Shown here in pieces: positions 30,818 through 38,158 of a stretch of DNA of 38,158 nucleotides. The DNA comes from QAMH01 sp964435565 (GTDB lineage Bacteria > Actinomycetota > Coriobacteriia > Coriobacteriales > QAMH01): contig CAYSZR010000015.1 in assembly GCA_964435565.1 (NCBI GenBank), positions 1-38,158 on the forward strand, written 5' to 3'. A program made the position numbers and the translations under genes. Within the stretch, counting starts at the first letter, position 1, and each line of letters begins with the position of its first letter. The notes beneath the pieces were generated by a model. That model was not told the origin of the DNA and searched no databases. It worked only from the letters and a program-made list of their open reading frames with translations.

Positions 30818-30881
30818 AAACTGCTATCTTCGCTTGCCGTACGTTATTCATTTAAGACATCGAGGCAAGGAAGACGAGTCG

Positions 30882-31925
30882 ATGAAGGATTTTTTCAAGA
30901 GCAACGCCATGGGAGTGCTGCTTTGCCTGGGCATTGCACTGCCATGCTATTTCGCAGGTTTGGCGATTCCCGTGATCGGCGGTCCGATATTCGGCATCCT
31001 CGCCGGCATGGCTCTCACGCTCTGCCTTAAGAATAAGACGCGTTTCAAAAGCGGCATATCCTTCACCTCGAAAACCATTTTGCAGACCGCTGTCGTACTT
31101 TTGGGCTTTGGCCTTGATCTGGGAATCATCGCAAGCACGGGACTCCAGTCGCTGCCCATCATCCTCAGTACGATCGCAACTTCTCTTGTCGTCGCCTATC
31201 TGCTCAACAAGCTCCTTCGTGTGCCCGGCAAGACGGCGACGCTCATCGGCGTGGGATCTTCTATCTGCGGTGGTTCCGCAATTGCGGCGACTGCGCCCGT
31301 CGTCAATGCGAACGATGAGGAAATAGCCCAATCCATTTCCGTTATCTTTCTCTTCAATATGGTCGCGGCGTTGTTCTTCCCCACCCTGGGAGCGTTTTTG
31401 GGCTTCGACACGGCGACCGGCGAAGCATTCGGCATATTCGCGGGCACAGCCGTCAACGACACCTCGTCGGTTACGGCAACAGCAGCAACCTGGGACGCGC
31501 TGTACGGCCTGGGAAACGCGACGCTTGACAAGGCGGTTACGGTCAAGCTCACCCGTACCCTCGCGATTATCCCCATCACACTTGCGCTCTCGCTCTGGCA
31601 GGCGCATAAAGCGAAGAAAAATGGAGGCGAGGCCGGGGGCGATTTCAACCTGCGCAGTGCATTTCCAATGTTCATACTCTTCTTCGTGCTTGCCTCGGTC
31701 GTGACAACGATCGCCCTTTCCCTAGGTGCCCCCGCTCAAGTTTTCGAACCGCTCAAGCTACTCAGCAAGTTCTTCATTATCATGGCAATGGTCGCTGTAG
31801 GTCTGAACACCAACATCGTGAAACTCGTGAAATCAGGCGGCCGCCCCATCGCGCTTGGCTTTTGCTGCTGGATTGGAATCATCATAGTGAGTCTGACCGT
31901 CCAAAACGCGCTTGGCATCTGGTAA
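30882..31925 (+). CDS. yeiH: YeiH family (UPF0324) putative sulfate/sulfite exporter
   Basis: A 347-residue integral membrane protein with about ten hydrophobic segments. The family signature is clear: TILQTAVVLLGFGLDLG, TLIGVGSSICGGSAIAATAPVV, EEIAQSISVIFLFN, FGIFAGTAVNDTSSVTA and AVTVKLTRTLAIIP. YeiH proteins are annotated as sulfate exporters, and members near LysR regulators have been tied to sulfite or taurine-derived sulfur stress. Function here is by family only. The ATG at 30882 has a GGAAG ribosome site eight bases upstream; the open frame to 30807 adds non-family sequence. Confidence 0.93.
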   Translation: MKDFFKSNAMGVLLCLGIALPCYFAGLAIPVIGGPIFGILAGMALTLCLKNKTRFKSGISFTSKTILQTAVVLLGFGLDLGIIASTGLQSLPIILSTIATSLVVAYLLNKLLRVPGKTATLIGVGSSICGGSAIAATAPVVNANDEEIAQSISVIFLFNMVAALFFPTLGAFLGFDTATGEAFGIFAGTAVNDTSSVTATAATWDALYGLGNATLDKAVTVKLTRTLAIIPITLALSLWQAHKAKKNGGEAGGDFNLRSAFPMFILFFVLASVVTTIALSLGAPAQVFEPLKLLSKFFIIMAMVAVGLNTNIVKLVKSGGRPIALGFCCWIGIIIVSLTVQNALGIW

Positions 31926-32034
31926 GCCTGCCCTTACAGAGGTGACCATGCCGCAAGCTCACCGCACATTAAGCCCCATCGAACTCGTAGAAGCGTACAC
32001 TGCTTAAAAACAGCACCACGTGAAACGAGAGACC

Positions 32035-33357
32035 ATGAAAGCAAACGACACAAAAGCCGAGCCGCAACGCTGTGCTTATGTAAACGGCATCATCCTCGAC
32101 GGCACGAAAGACATGACGCCCCAATCGGGAAAGGCGATCATCACCGCTGGCGACACAATCGTCGACATCGCCGACAGCCTTGCCGCGATAGCGCAATGCG
32201 AAATTATCGACCTGCATGGAAGCTACATCTTGCCCGGGCTCATAAATATGCACGTGCATCTTGCGGGCAACGGCAAACCGCAAAAAGAACAGCGCGACAA
32301 TACAGCGCTCGTCAATAAGATCTTTGGCAATCCGATTACACCAAACGTCGCCCATCTCCTTGTCAGGGAATATGCCAAGATCGAGCTGATGAGCGGTGTC
32401 ACGACAATCCGCGCGGTCGGAGGCTTGCGCGATTTTGACACACGAGTACGCGACGAAATCATATGCGGTAAGGCTATCGGCCCCCGCATCATCGCCAGCA
32501 ACGAAGGCATATCCGTTCCCGGAGGCCATATGGCCGGCTCTGTCGCCGTGGCCGTGAAAAGCCCCGATGAAGCCATCGATCTCGTGCACAAAGGGCGCAG
32601 ACAAGGGACTGACTTCGTCAAGCTCATGATCACCGGGGGCGTTTTGGACGCCAAGGAAAAGGGCACGCCAGGAGAGCTCAAGATGTCACCCGCCATAGTG
32701 AAAGCCGCGTGTGACGAAGCGCACAGCCTCGGATGCATCGTTGCCGCCCACGTCGAATCGACCGAAGGGGTCAAAGTCGCACTCGAAGGTGGAGTGGATT
32801 CCATCGAACACGGCGCGCAGCCGACCGAAGAGATACTCGAGCTCTTCAAGCAAAATGGAGCGTTTCTAACTACGACGCTTTCGCCCGCATTACCCTATGC
32901 GCTTTTCGACAGAAAGGTTTCCTGCGCATCAGAAGTCGAACAATACAACGGCAATATTGTCTTCGAGGGAATTATCGCTTGCGCGAAAGCCGCACTTGAA
33001 AACGATATCCCCGTCGCTTTGGGCAACGATGTCGGCTGTCCCTGGGTATCGCAGTACGATTTCTGGCGTGAGCTGGTCTATTTCCATAATTTCGTTGGAG
33101 TCTCGAATTCATTTGCCCTGCACACCGCCACACTGCAAAACGCGCGACTTGCCGGTGTCGGTGACGTGACCGGGTCCCTTGAGGTCGGCAAGTGCGCCGA
33201 CATGATCGTCTGCAAGGATAATCCACTCGATGACCTGCGAGCCTTGCGATCCATCGAACTAGTCGTGACACGCGGATGCCGCATCGACAACCCGCATGTA
33301 TTACGCAAGCGCATGCTCGATACGGAGCTGGACCCGTTTCTCGAAACAACGCTCTAG
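32035..33357 (+). CDS. Amidohydrolase-family metal-dependent hydrolase (imidazolonepropionase/prolidase-like)
   Basis: A 440-residue TIM-barrel hydrolase. Metal ligands are visible: H73-x-H75 in INMHVHLAG, K196 in DFVKLMITGG (probable carbamylated lysine), H239 in VAAHVES, H259 in SIEHGAQ and D332 in LGNDVG. The N- and C-terminal strands form the composite beta sandwich, with GSLEVGKCADMIVCKDNPLDD at the end. The closest recognisable group is the Xaa-Pro/Xaa-Arg dipeptidase or cyclic-amide hydrolase cluster of the superfamily. Substrate is unknown. The ATG at 32035 follows GAGAG. It precedes hypF by 54 bases on the same strand, but functional linkage is doubtful. Confidence 0.88.
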   Translation: MKANDTKAEPQRCAYVNGIILDGTKDMTPQSGKAIITAGDTIVDIADSLAAIAQCEIIDLHGSYILPGLINMHVHLAGNGKPQKEQRDNTALVNKIFGNPITPNVAHLLVREYAKIELMSGVTTIRAVGGLRDFDTRVRDEIICGKAIGPRIIASNEGISVPGGHMAGSVAVAVKSPDEAIDLVHKGRRQGTDFVKLMITGGVLDAKEKGTPGELKMSPAIVKAACDEAHSLGCIVAAHVESTEGVKVALEGGVDSIEHGAQPTEEILELFKQNGAFLTTTLSPALPYALFDRKVSCASEVEQYNGNIVFEGIIACAKAALENDIPVALGNDVGCPWVSQYDFWRELVYFHNFVGVSNSFALHTATLQNARLAGVGDVTGSLEVGKCADMIVCKDNPLDDLRALRSIELVVTRGCRIDNPHVLRKRMLDTELDPFLETTL

Positions 33358-33411
33358 GCACGTTTGACGCAGGAGCATGCTACACTCGAATCCTCTCAGA
33401 GCAGGAGGAAT

Positions 33412-35721
33412 ATGCACGCACGTGAAATACAGGTCAACGGCATAGTCCAAGGAGTGGGATTCAGGCCGCATGTCGCGCGTCTTGCCCGTTCGCTTGGTTG
33501 CGTCGGTTGGGTATTGAATAGCGCAGACGGGGTATCGATTCACGTCGAACACGACAGCGCAGCCGTGCTCGAGCATTTCGAAATCACCCTGGTCGATGCT
33601 GCGCCCTGCGCAGCGTGTATTCTCAAACTGAAGGCGCAAGACGTGCAAGCAGTTGGCTATGAGGAATTCTCAATCCGCGCATCCGAGCAAGGCGATTCGA
33701 GGACTACGCTTGTCAGTCCCGATCTTGCAACCTGCGATGCATGCACACGCGAACTCTTCGACCCAAATGACCGGCGCTTTCATTATCCCTTCATCAATTG
33801 CACCAATTGCGGCCCACGCTTCACCATCATCAACAACCTTCCCTATGATCGGCCCGTCACCTCGATGCGGGATTTCGCAATGTGCCCCACATGTGCCGCC
33901 GAATACGCCGACGACACGGACCGCCGCTATCATGCCCAGCCCGACGCCTGTTTTAGCTGTGGGCCTAGGCTGTGGTGGATAAGCACGAAAGAGGCGCTAT
34001 CGCAGGTGCCAGGGACAGATCGGTTTTCCCATAGAGAACTGCAGGTAGAACCAGCGCAGATTACACGCGAGGAATCCGATGCGCTCATTGCACAGGCGGC
34101 AGACCGTCTAGGCGAAGGCAGCATTCTTGCCATCAAAGGGTTGGGCGGATGGCATCTTTCCTGCGATGCGACAAACGAACAAGCGGTTTCGCTTCTGCGC
34201 GCGCGCAAACACCGTCCCAGCAAACCGCTTGCCATCATGGTGCGTGATATCGAGATGGCCCGTCGCTACGCACAGATAGACGATGAAGAGGCCTCGCTGC
34301 TCGCAAGCGCAGCGCATCCCATCGTTTTGCTCAAGCGCACGCAATATGATTCGCCTGCCTGCGGCATTGCAGACGACTTGCCCGAAATCGGCATAATGCT
34401 TCCCGCGACACCTGTCCAGCATCTGCTCTTGCATGCAACGAACAGGCCGCTCGTCATGACGAGCGGTAACCGAAGCGGCGAACCCATCGTTGCAAGCGAC
34501 CAAGACGCGTTCGAGGCGCTTGGGACAATCGCCGACTGGTTTTTAGGTAATACCCGCGCAATCGTCGCGCGATATGATGATTCTGTCGTGCGCATGGCCA
34601 ATGACGCGCATACGCAACTTCTGCGCCGTGCCCGCGGGTACGCCCCCGTACCGCTGTTGCTCGACGATGCAGCAGGCAGTGCGCCCGGCTCGACAGCGCG
34701 CCATATGTCTACCTGTCCAACTATTTTCGCCGCAGGACCCGAACAAAAGGCAACGTTTGCCACGCTTGACGCAAACCGCGTCTTTATCTCGCAACATCTT
34801 GGCGACTTGGAACATCTGGGCGCCTGGCGCGCATGGGAAGAAGCACGCGACCGCTACGAGCACCTTTTTGACACGCATCCACAAGCGATAGCATGCGACA
34901 TGCACCCCGAATATCTTGCGAGCAAATGGGCGCGCGCTTATGCGGCAGATAACGACCTGCCGCTGATCGAAGTCCAACATCACCACGCGCACATCGCCTC
35001 GGTTCTAGGGGAAACAGGCCAAGACAGCCCCGTCATCGGCATCGCTCTTGACGGCACGGGCTATGGAACCGATGGAACTATCTGGGGCGGCGAGATCCTT
35101 ATCGCCACCCGAGCTGATTTCGAGCGATTCTGGCACCTGCCTACATTCAGGCTTCCCGGTGGAGTTGCTGCGATTCGCCACCCCAAGCGCACCGCATATG
35201 CGTTGCTTCGTGCATACGACATGGTCGATGCCCCGCAGTTCGCCTCCTTTCTTGATCAGGTCGAAAACCGCGAACTACTCGATCAGATGATGGATAAAAA
35301 CATCAATTCCCCTATCTGCTCATCTGCAGGAAGGCTCTTCGATGGTGTGGCAGCACTGCTGGGCGTATGCACAGAGCCCGGATACGATGGCGAAGCCGCA
35401 TGTCTGCTTGAAGCCGCGGCCCTGCGCGAAGGACGGGATACGATTTCTCCCACTTCACAAAACCCGCTCACCGCTTGGTCATTCCATGAAAAGCTCATCA
35501 ACGCTATCATCGAGCAAACGCTTGAAGCGCGAAATGCTACAGGCCTGCGTAAAGTCGCCTTAAGCGGCGGCTGCATGGTCAATCGCATCGTTTCAACGCA
35601 ACTGGAAGAGCGTCTGGCAGATCTTGGATTCGAAGTTCTGGCCAATTGCGAGCTGCCACCCAATGATGGCTGCATCGCCTATGGCCAAGCGATCGTCGCA
35701 CAGGCGCGTTTGGAGGCATAA
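33412..35721 (+). CDS. hypF: Carbamoyltransferase HypF, [NiFe]-hydrogenase maturation
   Basis: Makes the thiocarbamoyl group on HypE that becomes cyanide ligands of the [NiFe] centre. The 769-residue protein has all four parts: acylphosphatase (IVQGVGFRPHVARLARSLG, about 1-90), two zinc-finger C4 units (CDACTRELFDP...CTNCGP and CPTCAAEY...CFSCGP), the YrdC-like domain (IKGLGGWHLSCDATNEQAV, KPLAIMVRD) and the Kae1-like domain (VQHHHAHIASVLGE, IALDGTGYGTDGTIWGGE, LSGGCMVNR). The ATG at 33412 has an AGGAGG ribosome site three bases upstream. hypC starts one base after its stop. hypE is not in the window. Confidence 0.97.
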   Translation: MHAREIQVNGIVQGVGFRPHVARLARSLGCVGWVLNSADGVSIHVEHDSAAVLEHFEITLVDAAPCAACILKLKAQDVQAVGYEEFSIRASEQGDSRTTLVSPDLATCDACTRELFDPNDRRFHYPFINCTNCGPRFTIINNLPYDRPVTSMRDFAMCPTCAAEYADDTDRRYHAQPDACFSCGPRLWWISTKEALSQVPGTDRFSHRELQVEPAQITREESDALIAQAADRLGEGSILAIKGLGGWHLSCDATNEQAVSLLRARKHRPSKPLAIMVRDIEMARRYAQIDDEEASLLASAAHPIVLLKRTQYDSPACGIADDLPEIGIMLPATPVQHLLLHATNRPLVMTSGNRSGEPIVASDQDAFEALGTIADWFLGNTRAIVARYDDSVVRMANDAHTQLLRRARGYAPVPLLLDDAAGSAPGSTARHMSTCPTIFAAGPEQKATFATLDANRVFISQHLGDLEHLGAWRAWEEARDRYEHLFDTHPQAIACDMHPEYLASKWARAYAADNDLPLIEVQHHHAHIASVLGETGQDSPVIGIALDGTGYGTDGTIWGGEILIATRADFERFWHLPTFRLPGGVAAIRHPKRTAYALLRAYDMVDAPQFASFLDQVENRELLDQMMDKNINSPICSSAGRLFDGVAALLGVCTEPGYDGEAACLLEAAALREGRDTISPTSQNPLTAWSFHEKLINAIIEQTLEARNATGLRKVALSGGCMVNRIVSTQLEERLADLGFEVLANCELPPNDGCIAYGQAIVAQARLEA

Positions 35722-35722
35722 C

Positions 35723-35983
35723 ATGTGCTTGGCAATTCCTGCCCAGGTCAAAGAGCTGGATGAAAAACAGATGATGGGCGTCGTCGATATCCTCGGCGTA
35801 ACACGAGAAGTCGCGCTCGACCTCGTCCCAAAGGTGAAGGTCGGCGATTACGTGCTCGTGCATGCAGGATACGGCATACAGATCGTCGATGAGCAATTTG
35901 CCAACGAGACGCTTGATTTGATTCGCCAGTTTCCCGATCTTATCGACGAGGATAATCCTGGGATGGGAATAGGTGCAGCATAA
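35723..35983 (+). CDS. hypC: Hydrogenase assembly chaperone HypC/HybG
   Basis: Small chaperone (86 residues) that carries the Fe(CN)2CO unit with HypD and hands it to the hydrogenase large subunit. The start MCLAIPAQV places the essential C2 directly after the initiator. The HAG segment with H47 (YVLVHAGYGIQIV) is the second conserved element. A GGAGG site overlapping the hypF end lies six bases upstream. Its TAA overlaps the hypD ATG by one base (TAATG), coupling the two partners. Confidence 0.97.
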   Translation: MCLAIPAQVKELDEKQMMGVVDILGVTREVALDLVPKVKVGDYVLVHAGYGIQIVDEQFANETLDLIRQFPDLIDEDNPGMGIGAA

Positions 35984-37086
35984 TGCTCGACCTTTCCGGA
36001 TTTCGCGACCCCAAACTCGGACGCGAGCTTATCGGCGTCATCGAAGAGCTCGCACCGAAAGCGCTCGATAACAAGGGCGGGCACATCAATCTTATGGAAG
36101 TCTGCGGCACGCATACCGTGGCGCTCGCACGCGCAGGTATACGCAGCGTGCTTCCTGCAGGCATCAAACTAGTCAGCGGGCCAGGTTGTCCCGTATGCGT
36201 CACAGCGAACAAGGATATCGATACCGTCATCGCGCTTGCACGCATTGAAAACGTCATCATCACGACTTTTGGCGATATGACCCGCGTTCCCGGTTCGACC
36301 TCTTCGCTCAATGAGGAAAAAGCCGCAGGCCACGATATTCGGATCGTGTACTCGCCTCTTGACGGGCTGCGCTGTGCGCAAGAAAATCCCGACAAGGAAG
36401 TCATCTTCGTAGGAGTGGGCTTCGAGACCACGACCCCGCTCATCGCCTCGACCATCAAACGTGCCAAAACGCTCGGTATCGAGAACTTCAGCATTTTCGC
36501 CGCACACAAGACCGTCCCGCATACGCTCGACGTGCTTGTAAACGACCCCGAAGTCGACATAACCGCACTGATCTTGCCCGGGCATGTCTCGACGATCATA
36601 GGCAAAACGCCATACGAGTTTTTGGCGCGAAAATACGGCATTCCCGGCGCCATCATGGGATTCGAACCCGTTGACCTTTTAAGTGGAATCGCATTGCTGT
36701 TGAAGATGCTTGCAGAAGACACAGCCGAAATCGTCAACGATTACAAACGCGGCGTAATGGACGAAGGCAACGTAGACGCACAAGAGACCATCGCCGAGAC
36801 ATTCGAACTGTGCGGTGCCGAATGGCGCGGCCTTGGCTTCATCGAGAATTCGGGTTACGCGCTGCGCGAAGAATACAGCAGCTATGACGCATACAAGAAG
36901 TTTGCTCCGCAAGTCGAACCGACTATCGAGCCGAAAGGCTGCAAATGCGGCGATGTCCTGCGTGGCATCATCGACCCGAGCGACTGCCCACTATTCTCCA
37001 AGGTCTGCCGTCCCGAGCATCCCGTGGGCCCCTGTATGGTCTCAAGCGAAGGTTCCTGCGCCGCTTTCTACAAATATCTACGCTAG
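35983..37086 (+). CDS. hypD: Hydrogenase formation protein HypD
   Basis: Iron-sulfur scaffold on which the Fe(CN)2CO moiety is assembled with HypC. The 367-residue protein shows the active-site cysteine motif VCGTHTVAL (C41, H44), GPGCPVCVT (C69, C72), FVGVGFETTTPL and FKxA-type segment FSIFAAHKTVPH. The C-terminal cluster region reads CKCGDVLRG, DCPLFSKVC and GPCMVSSEGSC. All expected cysteines are present and length is normal. It is coupled to hypC and followed by a terminator, so the run ends here without hypE, hypA or hypB. Confidence 0.97.
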   Translation: MLDLSGFRDPKLGRELIGVIEELAPKALDNKGGHINLMEVCGTHTVALARAGIRSVLPAGIKLVSGPGCPVCVTANKDIDTVIALARIENVIITTFGDMTRVPGSTSSLNEEKAAGHDIRIVYSPLDGLRCAQENPDKEVIFVGVGFETTTPLIASTIKRAKTLGIENFSIFAAHKTVPHTLDVLVNDPEVDITALILPGHVSTIIGKTPYEFLARKYGIPGAIMGFEPVDLLSGIALLLKMLAEDTAEIVNDYKRGVMDEGNVDAQETIAETFELCGAEWRGLGFIENSGYALREEYSSYDAYKKFAPQVEPTIEPKGCKCGDVLRGIIDPSDCPLFSKVCRPEHPVGPCMVSSEGSCAAFYKYLR

Positions 37087-37171
37087 CGTTTTCGCATTCC
37101 TGCGCAGTGGGACCCATTTCACTGCAAACAGCGATGCGGACAACAGCATAAACGGCTGAAAAACGACGGTC

Positions 37172-37194
37172 AGAGGGCGTTTCTGCCCTTTTTT
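37172..37194 (+). terminator. Intrinsic terminator after hypD
   Basis: AGAGGGC (37172-37178) pairs with GCCCTTT around a GTTTCT loop, with six Ts at 37189-37194. It ends the hypF-hypC-hypD transcript. Confidence 0.85.
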
Positions 37195-37236
37195 CAGACA
37201 CAAAATGCCCCAATGTCAAAACTTTTGAAAAAAGCT

Positions 37237-37266
37237 CTGTCATTAACGTCATGCAGAGAGCATAAT
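37237..37266 (+). promoter_or_regulatory. Candidate promoter of the TrkA-like pair
   Basis: -35 CTGTCA (37237-37242), 18-base spacer, -10 CATAAT (37261-37266), 58 bases before the ATG at 37325 and beyond the hypD terminator. Confidence 0.4.
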
Positions 37267-37324
37267 ACGCTTCCATCAAACCGTTTCATCGCCATGCGTT
37301 TGCCGTTGGGAGTGGATTCGGGTT

Positions 37325-37756
37325 ATGGGCACCAAGAAACGTATCATCATTGCAGGATGTGGAAGATTCGGGGCTATGCTTGCAAACGCCCTGCATACCC
37401 GTGGACACTCCGTGACCGTTATCGATATAAACCCACGGGCCTTCGACCGTCTTGACACGGCATTCTCGGGATTCACGCTCATCGCAGATGCCACACGCGT
37501 TCCGATACTCAAATCAAGCGGCATTCCTATCGCAGACATATTCGTAGCCTGCACCCAGATCGATTCCAATAACGTGCTTATGGGAGAAGTCGCTAAGCGT
37601 GTCTTTGACGTTGAAAACGTATATGTCCGTCTTGACGATGACGATCTGACCGATTTAGTGCGCCCTTATGGAATAACGGCGCTCTGTCCCCATCAATTGT
37701 GCCTAAACGAGTTCGAGTTACGCAGCGGCATCGAGTTGGGAGATGATGGACAATGA
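37325..37756 (+). CDS. TrkA-N (RCK) domain potassium-uptake regulatory subunit, single-domain
   Basis: A 143-residue Rossmann-fold RCK protein that binds NAD(H) and gates Trk/Ktr potassium channels. The nucleotide loop is IIIAGCGRFGAMLANAL, followed by VTVIDINPRAFDRL with the acidic residue that binds the ribose, then DATRVPILKSSGI and FVACTQIDSNNVL. Only the N-domain is present; the C-terminal TrkA_C domain is lacking. Its TGA overlaps the ATG of a second TrkA-like gene (ATGA), so the two probably form a hetero-oligomer. A TrkH-type channel gene is expected beyond the window. Confidence 0.88.
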   Translation: MGTKKRIIIAGCGRFGAMLANALHTRGHSVTVIDINPRAFDRLDTAFSGFTLIADATRVPILKSSGIPIADIFVACTQIDSNNVLMGEVAKRVFDVENVYVRLDDDDLTDLVRPYGITALCPHQLCLNEFELRSGIELGDDGQ

Positions 37757-38158
37757 AGATCATCATCGCCGGCGGTGGAGACCACGCCGACTTTCTCATC
37801 GGTCTACTCAAACGCGAAGGCGAAACCATCGTCGCCATTAATGCTGACCGGGCACTTTGCAAGCGCTTCGCCTCGACGCATACCATTCGCACCGTATTAG
37901 GCGATGCGACAAAGCGTTATGTGCTCGACAGCGCGGGAATCGACGGCTTCGACGTTGTCATCGCCTTGATGGCAAATGATGCCGATAACTTTGTGGTCTG
38001 CCAACAGGCGCGAAGATTCTACGGAGTCAAAAAAGACGTCTGTTCGGTAAACAACCCCGAAAACGTCTCGGTGTTCAAACGCCTTGGCATTTCCTCGGTC
38101 ATCAATTCCACGATGATTATTTCAGAAGCGATAAAGGAAGCATCGTCAATCGAAGGGT
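37753..38158 (+). CDS. TrkA-like RCK domain protein (cut by window end)
   Basis: The first 135 residues are visible. It reads MKIIIAGGGDHADFLIGLLKREGETIVAIN, then VLGDATKRYVLDSAGIDGFDVVIALMANDADNFVVCQQARRFYGVK and NPENVSVFKRLGI. These are the TrkA-N pattern, with a variant glycine loop (GGGDHA rather than GGGxVG). The coding frame is open to the window end, so the full protein may carry TrkA_C. It is translationally coupled to the preceding RCK gene. Confidence 0.88.
   Translation, partial: MKIIIAGGGDHADFLIGLLKREGETIVAINADRALCKRFASTHTIRTVLGDATKRYVLDSAGIDGFDVVIALMANDADNFVVCQQARRFYGVKKDVCSVNNPENVSVFKRLGISSVINSTMIISEAIKEASSIEG

Noticed and set aside
30852..31607. A 251-codon minus-strand frame opposite yeiH
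   Set aside because: It is charged, low-complexity sequence antisense to a clear membrane protein; no ribosome site.

Overview
The window is a gene-dense, moderately GC-rich bacterial chromosome segment with short intergenic gaps and many 1-4 base start/stop overlaps. The gene content points to an anaerobic member of the Actinobacteria, most likely Coriobacteriia/Eggerthellaceae. It has menaquinone genes (menA, menG), [NiFe]-hydrogenase maturation genes (hypF, hypC, hypD), folate-dependent TrmFO, a class B sortase and a DUF4405-type cytochrome-like membrane protein. This assignment is inference from gene content. No rRNA, tRNA, CRISPR array or insertion sequence was recognised, and no stretch over 300 bases lacks a gene.

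Layout. 1-6.6 kb (minus strand): the 5' part of hisS and a coupled small gene, then rpmB, then a DNA-processing and tRNA-modification run read as yraN-comM-dprA, a small ribbon-helix-helix-like gene with its own palindrome-bearing promoter, trmFO and xerC. 6.8-8.15 kb (plus): an orphan ATP-grasp-like protein. 8.4-11.75 kb (minus): rpsB-tsf-gltX. 11.8-15.3 kb (minus): a thiamine operon thiD-thiC-thiE-thiN behind a probable TPP riboswitch. 15.4-18 kb: a membrane-anchored XRE regulator divergent from an Ldh-type dehydrogenase and sortase B. 18-24.2 kb (minus): cca, a DUF3467 protein, ileS, lspA and an RluD-type pseudouridine synthase. 24.5-28.9 kb (minus): an operon reading SBP-menA-menG-ATPase-permease. 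29-31.9 kb: a DUF4405 protein, a LysR regulator and its divergent YeiH exporter. 32-38 kb (plus): an amidohydrolase, hypF-hypC-hypD, a terminator, and two TrkA-like potassium-uptake genes, the second cut by the window end.

Two things stand out. First, menA and menG lie inside an ABC import operon, between the binding-protein gene and the ATPase gene. This suggests a dedicated importer for a menaquinone precursor, with 1,4-dihydroxy-2-naphthoate as the obvious candidate, feeding prenylation and methylation. The substrate is inference. Second, a dispersed element occurs twice in opposite orientations (8157-8371 and 24273-24446). It is built from 17-base inverted arms around constant 20-base loops, joined by a conserved core; the arm-core-arm part is exactly 136 bases in both copies.

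Two runs of ten Ns (11852-11861, 19056-19065) are placeholder gaps inside thiN and the rluD-like gene. In both genes the reading frame shows that the true missing length is not ten bases.
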